DNA of 64,000 nucleotides, taken from assembly GCF_933775445.1 (NCBI RefSeq), contig NC_065875.1, positions 12,413,001 to 12,477,000 of the forward strand, written 5' to 3'. The first letter of the stretch is position 1, and the number at the start of each line of letters is the position of its first letter. Below are positions 56,313 to 64,000 of the stretch, piece after piece. A program made the position numbers and the translations under genes. Source of the stretch: Argentina anserina (taxonomy: Eukaryota > Streptophyta > Magnoliopsida > Rosales > Rosaceae). Below the pieces are notes generated by a model. That model did not search any database. It was not told the DNA's origin and saw only the letters and a program-made list of their open reading frames with translations.

Positions 56313-56661
56313 CTTAGATTGAGAATAACCTATGTATTTATCTCATTGAGATCAACTGGTTTATGTAGGTGCATTTGGTACTTTCTACAGCAAGGAGTTG
56401 CTGACCTTGGAATGAGATTTAGAATATAATTTTGTGAATCAAGTTAGTCTTGTTGGTTTATAAAGAGATCTCTTGGGAGACTCTACTTGAGGAAGATTAT
56501 TGTAAACCTCATTCTTAGTGAAAGTTTTGTGTGGACTACGTTAAAGTCCCACAGTGGTTTTTTACCAAGAGTTTTGGTTTCCACTGTAGTGAACAAATAT
56601 TGTCTGTGTGTGATTGTTTCTGTGTGATTGCCTACTATTCTTACTCTCCTATACTTTTATT

Positions 56662-56673
56662 TGGTACCAGAGC
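56662..56673 (+). promoter_or_regulatory. Primer-binding site (initiator tRNA-Met type)
   Basis: TGGTACCAGAGC, one base from the usual plant copia site TGGTATCAGAGC, directly after the 5' LTR. Confidence 0.85.
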
Positions 56674-56706
56674 AGGTCGCTAAACGTAACTAGAGATATC
56701 AGGGAG

Positions 56707-59700
56707 ATGGAGAGAATTTCTATCAACACTCCTCCACCATTCGATGAAACTGGTTATGAGGATTGGAAATTGATGATGCAAGCGTTTATTAGTGCACAGG
56801 ATAACAAGTCCTGGCGATGTATCGTAGTAGGCTGGTATCCACCGTTAGAGGAAGATGCAAAGGCTAAAGCTGAAGCAGATTCTTCTGATGGTAGTGACTC
56901 TAAATCAAAAGAGAAACAAAGCCTCAAAGACTTCTCCAAATGGACTCCGGAGGAAATTGCATACAGCGAGGCTGAAAACAAAGCTAAGAATGCTCTATAT
57001 CATGCACTGTCCAGAGATGAACGTCAACAAATCAAGCATTATACAAATTCAAAAGAGGTGTGGGATGCGTTGCAGACAAATTATGAAGGTAATAAGAAGG
57101 TTAAAAAACATAAAATTGCAATTATTACTAAAGGAATTTGAAAATTTACAGATGAGAGACGATGAAACGATCGATCAATACCACAAAAGGGTGATCACCA
57201 TTACTGGAGCCATTCGTTCATTAAGCGTTTGAAAAACTATTCCCGAGGATGAAATTGTTCTGAAGGTTCTAAGGTCACTTCCTTCGAGGTTTGAGATGAA
57301 AGCCATCACAATCTCATATGCGTATGATCTTGTTGAGTATACTCTGGTGAAGTTGATTGGAAACCTTAGAATCTATGAAGCTGACCTAATGGCAAAAGAT
57401 CAGAAGAAGGTAAAGACGGTTGCTTTCAAAGTTACAAAAAAGGTAGAGCCTTCTAAAACTGAAGATCTCACAACAGCTGAGTTTGCTTTGATGACTAAAG
57501 AATTTAAAATTTTTTTAAATAGGAAAAAGAGTTATAGAAATAAAAACAAATGGTCTGACAATAAACTTGATAAGACTAATGGTGCTTCCTCCTCACTAAA
57601 GAAAAATCATATTAAAACACAATGTTTTGAATGTGGTGGAATAGGCCATATTGCTATTAACTGTGGAAACAGGAAGCAAAAGGATGAAGAGAAGAAAGCT
57701 TTTAAATCGTCATGGACCGATGATGATGAGGAAGAACATAATGTAGCTTTCATTGGCTCTGTCAGGTATGGTGATAGCACCAGTGATGAATTATCTGATG
57801 ATGAAGACGAAGAAGTGGTAAACAGGTATACTAAGTTATATAATGCCTCAGTATTTATGGTTAATAAAGCAAATGCTCTTGAAGAACAGGTTGAACAGCT
57901 GAAAGTTGAGCGTACGGATATCGAGAAGCAATTCAAAGCATCGCAGAAACTGTGGATACAAGAAAAGGAGGAAATGACGAAAGAGGCAAATAAACTTAAA
58001 AGAAGTCATTCCTTAAATGATTGGTCAAAAGAAAAAAGAGTTATGGAATTAGAGATGGAATCTCTCAGACAACAGGTAAACTTACTAAATGAAAACATAT
58101 TTGATCTAAAAAATGAAGTGTCTACTTTACAGGAAAAGCTATCTAGCAGTGAAGATAAACTGAAGAAGTTTCAAATCAGCTCAGACACGGTATCAAAAAT
58201 GATCAGAAATGTAAGACCGTTTGGCAGCACAGAAGGACTTGGATATTCCAAGTTGAAAGACACTTTTGTAAGAGAAAACAAGTATGTTGAGGATATTGCC
58301 TCTCAAAGCGAGTATACCAGTAAGGTTAATTTTGCAACCTCTTCAGGTATGAAGGAAAATAATGACAAGTATGGCTCTAAATTTATACCTACCTGTCACT
58401 TCTGTGGTCAGACTGGACATTATAAATCTAAATGTAGCAAGTTGAGAAGGAATCATTCTGAAGATAGATTCACTTTACTTGAGGCAACTTTAAATGAGCA
58501 CATGAAAATGATACAGGAACTAACCAACTTGGTTAAAGAAACTAAATGTTCTAAAAAGAATCAGAATAAGGTGAGCTATTATGATGCTTCTTGCTTATCT
58601 GCTTGTCTGAATATTTCTGATAATGATGAAGAACTTGATTTGCTTCCCTCTATTGCTATTTGTAATGTTGTACTTACTGCACTTGCCGATAGAAAAGAGG
58701 ATATGTGGTATGTAGACAGTGGTTGCTCGAGACATATCACAGGTAACAAGAACTGGTTTTCTAAGTTTGATGACCAATTCACAACAGGGAAGGTCACTTG
58801 TGGTGATGGAAGAAAAGCCAAGGTTCTTGGTCAAGGTACTGTTACTGCTTCTAATATTCCAACTCTCACTAATGTTTATTATGTAGAGGGTCTAACAACA
58901 AATTTGATTAGTGTCAGTCTGCAGATGTTTGGTTCAACAGAAAACAGTGTGTTGTTCTAGATAGTTGAAAAATGTGTGTCATGAAGGAATTAAGGGAACA
59001 AGATAATTGTTATCATGTCTATGCTAATCATGAGGTTACACAAACCAACTTTTTTACAGGTTCTACAAATGAAAAGGAGTTGAACTTATGGCATATAAGG
59101 CTTGGACAGGTGAATTTCCAGGATTTGGTGAGTATTTCAAACAAAGAGTGCATCAGAGGCATTCCTAAACTCAAAGGAACTACTACTTTAATGTGCAAAG
59201 GATGCAAACTAGGTAAACTAATAAAAACTCCTCACAAAGTGATCACACTCAGCTATCACCACTAAGGTACTCGAATTTCTTCACATGGACCTTATTGGAC
59301 CAGCTCAGCCCGAGAGCAATGGAGGTAAAAGCTATATATTAGTAGTAGTAGATGATTTTTCTAGATGTACCTGGGTCAATTTTCTTAAAGATAAAACTGA
59401 AACTTTTGATGTGTTTCAAACATTAAGCAAGATAGTGACAAATGAGAAAAGCAAAGATAATTTGAAAATCATTAGAATCAGGACTGATAATGGTACAGAA
59501 TTCAACAATTCTATGTTTGACATGTTTTGTTCTGAACAAGGAATTTTCCATGAGTACTCAACACCTATCACACCACAACAGAACGGTGTAGTAGAAAGAA
59601 AAAATAGATTTCTGCTTGAAATGGCCAGGGTCATGTTACATTATGCCGGCATAAAGACCACTTTTTGGGCTGAGGCGGTAAGTACTGCTTGTCATACCAT

Positions 59701-61822
59701 AAATCGAGTCATCTTGTGAACAGGTACTGATAAAACACCTTATGAGTTGTGGAAAGGCAAACAGCCTAATATAAAGTATTTTCATGTTTTCGGTAGTCCT
59801 TGTTTTATTTACAAAGATCGTGACTACTTATCTAAATTTGAAACTCGAAGTGTGCCTGGTGTTTTCTTGGGTTATTCAGTGAATAGTCGATCTTATAAGG
59901 TGTTTAACAAGGAAACTAAATCAGTTGTTGAAACTATTAATGTGACTATAAATGACAACTACATTAGACATGTTGCTGAAGATATGGATTTATTTCCACT
60001 TATTTTGAAGGATGCTAACACTGATGTGCAGGATATAAATCAACATCCAAATGATAAAGAAATATATGGTGCACAGGAAGTCATAAGACCTGGATATCGT
60101 CAGGTACGCAAGGACCATTCTGTTATATATATCATAGGATCCTTAAAAGACCCTATTTAGACAAGGAGAAAATCTGGAGACGTGGTAAGAGATATTGCTA
60201 GGTCAAATGTAAGTGAAAATAACACTCTTTTGTGTTTTTTAGAAACAAATAGACATGATATTGTTGTTATTCAACACTATGGTTTTGTTTCTCTAATTGA
60301 ACCAAAAATGTGAAGGAAGCTCTTGCAGATGAGGAATGGATTAGTGCCATGCATGATGAAGTTGGACAATTTGAACGAAATGAGGTGTGGGAGTTGACTT
60401 CACGACCAAGCAATGCTAATATCATTGGGACAAAGTGGATTTTTCGAAATAAAACAGATGAGAAAGGTGTAGTGACAAGAAACAAGGCACGGCTGGTGGC
60501 ACAGGGTTATGCTCAAGTAGAAGGACTTGACTATGATGAAACTTTTGCTCCAGTTGCTCGTTTAGAGTCAATACGATTACTACTATCAATTGCTTGTCAC
60601 TTACAGTTTAAGCTTTTTCAGATGAATGTTAAAACGGCATTTCCAATGGATATCTCAAAGAAGAGGTGTATGTGTCACAGCCACAAGGATTCACTGATCC
60701 TTTTAAACCTGACCATGTTTACAGGTTAAAAAAGGCTCTCTATGGCTTGAAACAAGCACTAAGAGCCTGGTATGAACGATTGTCTACTCACCTGTTAAAT
60801 TGTGGTTATGTCCGAGGTAACATTGATAAAACCATATTTGTTAAACAGATTGATTCACAGCTAATAATAGCTCAAGTGTATGTAGATGACATTGTTTTTG
60901 GAGGCACCTCCGATAGGCTGGTAAAAGAATTTCAAAATATTATGGCTAAAGAGTTTGAAATGTCGATGTGTGGAGAACTAAGCTATTTTCTTGGTCTACA
61001 AGTGGTTCAAACAAATACAAGAATGTTTCTTTCACAATCAAATTATGCAACTTCTCTTGTCAAAAAAATTGGTCTTGACTCTAAGAAACATGTTGCTAAT
61101 CCAATGAGCACTACCACTAAACTTCATGAAGATAAAGATGGTAAGAGTGTTGAGCAGACTTTATATAGAAGCATGATAGGGAGCCTATTTTATCTAACTG
61201 CAAGTAAACCTGATATCACTTACAGTGTTGGTGTATGTGCTAGGTTTCAGGCCAATCCGAAGGAATCTCATATGGATGCAGTCAAAAGAATTATTCGTTA
61301 TGTGTCTGGAAAAATAAATTGTGGTGTTCATTATACCTCTGAAGCTAATGTTGAAGTTGCAGGGTTCTCAGATGCTGATTGGGGAGGTAATCCTCAAGAT
61401 GGAAAGAGCACATCTGGAGGTTGTTTTACATTGGAAACAACTTGGTTTTGTGGCACAGCAAAAAACAGAATTGCATTTTCTTGTCCACAGCCGAGGCTGA
61501 ATACGTAGCAGCTGGTAGTTGTTGCACACAACTACTGTGGATGCAACACATGCTGCATGATTACGGGTTTGAACAAAAAATTCTTACTCTCTTTTCTGAT
61601 AACACTAGCGCCATTAACATTTCTAAAAATCATGTTCAGCACTCACCCACAAAGCATATTGATTTACGTTATCATTGTATTCGTGACTTGGTTGAAAAAA
61701 ACATGTTAGAACTCAGCTTTGTTCCCTCTGAGCGTCAACTTGCAAATATTTTCACTAAACCTTTAGACACTGAACGGTTCGTGAGTCTGCGAAATGATTT
61801 AGGGATATGCTCCAGGTCATGA
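56707..61822 (+). pseudogene. Sirevirus-like gag-pol, disabled
   Basis: Gag starts MERISINTPPPFDETGYEDW and carries two zinc knuckles (CFECGGIGHIAINC near 57623, CHFCGQTGHYKSKC near 58396) separated by a long coiled coil (about 57850-58200). The protease motif is MWYVDSGCSRHITG near 58705. Integrase keeps HMDLIGP, RTDNGTEF and GVVERKNRF, so its three acidic residues remain. Reverse transcriptase has YVDDIVFGG near 60880. RNase H has FSDADWGG near 61370. Frame breaks: shifts near 57110, 58920, 59250, 60240, 60650 and 61430, and stops at 57139-57141, 57230-57232, 59717-59719 and 60158-60160, among others. Confidence 0.92.
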
Positions 61823-62407
61823 AGGTTTAAAGAGGCTGGAATTAAGTAAGGGGTTCTCTCAAAATTATGAACTTAGCTTGCTCTCACTGAACAAAATTCA
61901 TGTTTTTGGGTGTTCTTCATGCTTACTGTTTCTTCAGGCCATATTCTGGACATACTGCTTTGTAAGATGCTATTTTTTATGTCAATGCAATTTCTCACTC
62001 TACACACGAGTACTGCTTTGTGGTGGTAAAATCATATTTTCCTAATAAGCTTGTGCATTTGGAGTGAGTTGAAGATTTACTTTCTGTTATTTTGCTCCTC
62101 AAAAAAATTAATGATTTTAGTATGAGGATTGGCCAGACTATTCCAAAAGTAACCACTGCTTTGGTTATGACCTAATCGAGATGGTGGGATAGAAACAAGA
62201 ATGGCTTGGTCCCAATGGAGGTTGCAATAATGGAAGCTAGCTTGAGTGTGTGACCATGGGGGTATTCTTTTCTGCCTAATATCCTAATATCAACTGATAT
62301 GGGAGTTATTGTCATTGAACACTCGCTACATAAGCTGTTGCTCCTATGTTCTGTACAAAGAAAAAGAAAAAATATTACAAAGGTCAAAATTTAATCTTGG
62401 GAGTAAC

Positions 62408-62419
62408 AAGGGGGGAGAG
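62408..62419 (+). promoter_or_regulatory. Purine-rich tract (possible polypurine primer) 1
   Basis: AAGGGGGGAGAG followed by TTGTG, of polypurine-tract type but 1.1 kb from the 3' LTR. A second, similar tract lies at 62453-62462. Confidence 0.5.
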
Positions 62420-62452
62420 TTGTGTTTCAAAAGACAACGATTACAGGCGTTA

Positions 62453-62462
62453 TGGGGGAGAG
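62453..62462 (+). promoter_or_regulatory. Purine-rich tract (possible polypurine primer) 2
   Basis: TGGGGGAGAG followed by TTGTGA, repeating the first tract's context about 44 bases downstream. Multiple such tracts are a known Sirevirus trait. Confidence 0.5.
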
Positions 62463-63025
62463 TTGTGATTTACATATGGATGCCAGCTTATTTGCTTCAA
62501 TGTTTAAACCCCATATGCGGTATTTCAAAAATTTCTCCACAGATTTTGCATTGATCGATGAAGGATTTAGTCTTCTTGCAGGAGTTAATAGAATCTTAAA
62601 TGGTTTTGAAGATTTAGTGGTTTGATTTGCATCTAAGTATACAGGAATGTTCAGTGTGATTTGCAATTAGCTTTGCAGATTTTGTTTGCTTCCGCTCTTA
62701 TCTGGTTCATTTCTTTTTTCTTCCATGTTATGGTTTTTGTCCCAAAAAAAAGCTAAGTTCGCTTTAAGGCTCAAATGATACGAATCGTTTTTGCTTGATC
62801 TTCGTGTTAGTTTTTGCATGTGTAATAAATTCTCTTATTTCTAGGCGTCTTTTCGTTTCCTCGTTTTACTACTGGATCTTTTTGTGTTCTTCTTTCTTTA
62901 TTCTGTGTTTCTCTTAAATGCTAGGGTTTCTCTCAAACTCTATTTAAACACTCGTTGTGTGTGCAGTCGTTTCATCTTTTATGTTCTTTCCCTTGTGTAC
63001 TTGTTCGTTTTAACTGTTTGTTCAA

Positions 63026-63541
63026 GTGTACAGACAAATGGCTCGCTCTAAGCAGACTACTCGCATGGGAGTCACTCACCGTTTTCCTAGGAGCACTAGT
63101 GCACCGTTTCCTCCACCACCGCCTCCTCCTGACCCTTTGCCACCCTATCCTAAGCCTGTGCTCCCTGCTGATGTGCATGCTGACCCTCTGGCTGCCGCTA
63201 TTCAACGTGCTCAATAATCTCAGATCATTCAAACTGACAGGATAATTTGCATGCTTGCTGTGATGGAGAGACAGTGTGCTCGTGATATGGAAAGGATAGA
63301 ACGAACCATGCATATTATGATGGAGACTATCTTGGCTCAGGGTGATCAAGCACCTCCTCCTGGTATCTCTCCTGATGCTAGCCCTCCTCACTCGTCTGAC
63401 TCCATGGCTTATCACAGTTCTTCATCCGATGGTCATTCTGGTGACTCTGGTCCGAGTAAACCACGTGGAAATCGAGCAGACCTCTTCAACACGTTTGAGA
63501 AAAACATGCGCAGGATTATGATAGGACAAAAAGGTGCATAG
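63026..63541 (+). pseudogene. Extra open frame downstream of pol in the Sirevirus-like element
   Basis: One frame of about 171 codons interrupted by a single TAA (63215-63217). The first part (MARSKQTTRMG..., then a proline run of PPPPPPP type) is basic and proline-rich. The second (MLAVMERQCARDMERIERTM...) predicts an amphipathic helix, then a Ser/Pro/Asp-rich tail. It ends at 63539-63541, seven codons inside the 3' LTR that begins at 63519. Sireviruses often carry such a third frame, sometimes called envelope-like. No signal peptide or membrane helix is visible, so I assign no function. Confidence 0.6.
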
Positions 63542-64000
63542 GGAAGTATTAGCAAACTGTTTGTTGGACAATTTATAAAATTAACTGGGTTGAGTAAAAT
63601 GCTTATTAGGATTCATAAAATTTTTTTGAAATTTATTGAATGTTTGCAAAGAATGAGAAACTATTACGAAAAAGGAAGAATTTGAGAAGTTTAAAGAGAA
63701 GCTATCATTACAGGATAAGACTTGTACCGATGTATTAAATCCTCATTGTCCAGGAGCCAAATATTGAATAACCTCTAGCAAAGAAAATACTGGACTGCGC
63801 AGAATACCTCACGTTAACAATTTGACAAGAAAAGAACAAATGTTGAAAGATCTAGCTTGGAGTAGTTCTCTAATTCAATCAACGACAATACCAGACTTAG
63901 AGAGGCAGGGATTTCTGAACTAGTAAGAGGGCCATATGACAATTCTAGGGAAGTGATTTAAACAAAAGTTGTTGGAGATGTTTCTAAGGCTTATGCTAAA
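63519..64000 (+). repeat. Sirevirus-like element 3' LTR (partial)
   Basis: First 482 bases of the 3' LTR. The remainder and the right target duplication lie outside the window. Confidence 0.92.

Larger units (their letters stand above)
54929..56660 (+). repeat. Sirevirus-like element 5' LTR
   Basis: Start fixed by alignment with 63519. The end is inferred from the primer site at 56662, so the last few bases are uncertain. It includes an (AT)n run and a 22-bp tandem repeat. Confidence 0.8.
54929..64000 (+). mobile_element. Sirevirus-like copia retrotransposon (3' LTR truncated by window end)
   Basis: The left LTR starts at 54929 (TGATAGGACAAAAAGG) and the same sequence restarts at 63519 and runs to the window end. 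The first 470 bases of the two differ at about 9 positions (1.9%) by eye. An initiator tRNA-Met primer site TGGTACCAGAGC lies at 56662. Gag-pol follows in copia order, then about 1.7 kb with two purine tracts and an extra open frame. LTRs of about 1.7 kb, a long coiled-coil gag region, repeated purine tracts and an extra 3' frame together indicate the Sirevirus (SIRE/Maximus) lineage. Coding capacity is destroyed by many frameshifts. Confidence 0.9.

Noticed and set aside
1..64000. tRNA, rRNA or organelle-derived insertions
   Set aside because: No B-box-like GGTTCGAATCC context with a paired cloverleaf, and no recognisable plastid or mitochondrial gene, was seen on reading both strands.

Overview
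This window is nuclear DNA of a flowering plant, very probably a eudicot. It has intron-bearing genes, plant-only families (GT47 exostosin-type galactosyltransferases, NPF transporter, HsfA5, F-box/FBA), an AT-rich background and a dense nest of plant LTR retrotransposons and MITEs. A rosid, perhaps Rosaceae, is my impression from the gene and repeat families, and I hold it weakly. Only four genes look intact: two GT47 glycosyltransferases (1750-3222 + and 4787-6244 -), a two-exon heat-shock factor HSFA5 (48546-51459 +) and a single-exon F-box gene (52832-53929 -). All four are ordinary host genes. No prokaryote-like operon, CRISPR array, tRNA or rRNA was seen.

Layout. 1-7.2 kb: two convergent intact GT47 genes with a decayed GT47 relic between them. 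7.2-13.7 kb: a dead Ty1/copia element on the minus strand (copia A), split by an unclassified 1.57-kb insertion with a perfect 7-bp target duplication. A diverged sister of that insertion lies at 16.07-17.61 kb in the opposite orientation. 13.7-20.5 kb: gene-free DNA with a hairpin element, a solo LTR, a Tourist-like MITE and microsatellites. 20.5-22.7 kb: a GT47 pseudogene followed by a second C-terminal GT47 fragment, so the GT47 cluster once held at least five copies. 23.3-25.2 kb: a hAT-type MITE and a MAPKKK-like kinase pseudogene broken by another hAT-type insertion. 26.7-32.6 kb: a complete copia element (copia B) with 626-bp LTRs, a TTACC target duplication and a broken coding region.

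32.7-47 kb: a decayed NPF (NRT1/PTR) transporter on the minus strand, with four recognisable exons spread over 12.7 kb. Its third intron is filled by a 9.7-kb copia element (copia C, 184-bp LTRs, TGCAC duplication), which itself carries a 2.9-kb solo LTR (TGCCC duplication). The 5' end of the NPF gene abuts a long-inverted-repeat element that is itself split by a solo LTR related to copia C. A foldback Mutator-type MITE lies just past its 3' end. 48.5-54 kb: HSFA5 and the F-box gene. 54.9-64 kb: a Sirevirus-like copia element with roughly 1.7-kb LTRs, a dead gag-pol and an extra downstream open frame. Its 3' LTR runs off the window.

The most rewarding parts are the layered insertion history, readable from exact target duplications, the GT47 birth-and-death cluster and the unclassified element pair. 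I found no convincing new enzymatic or defence system.
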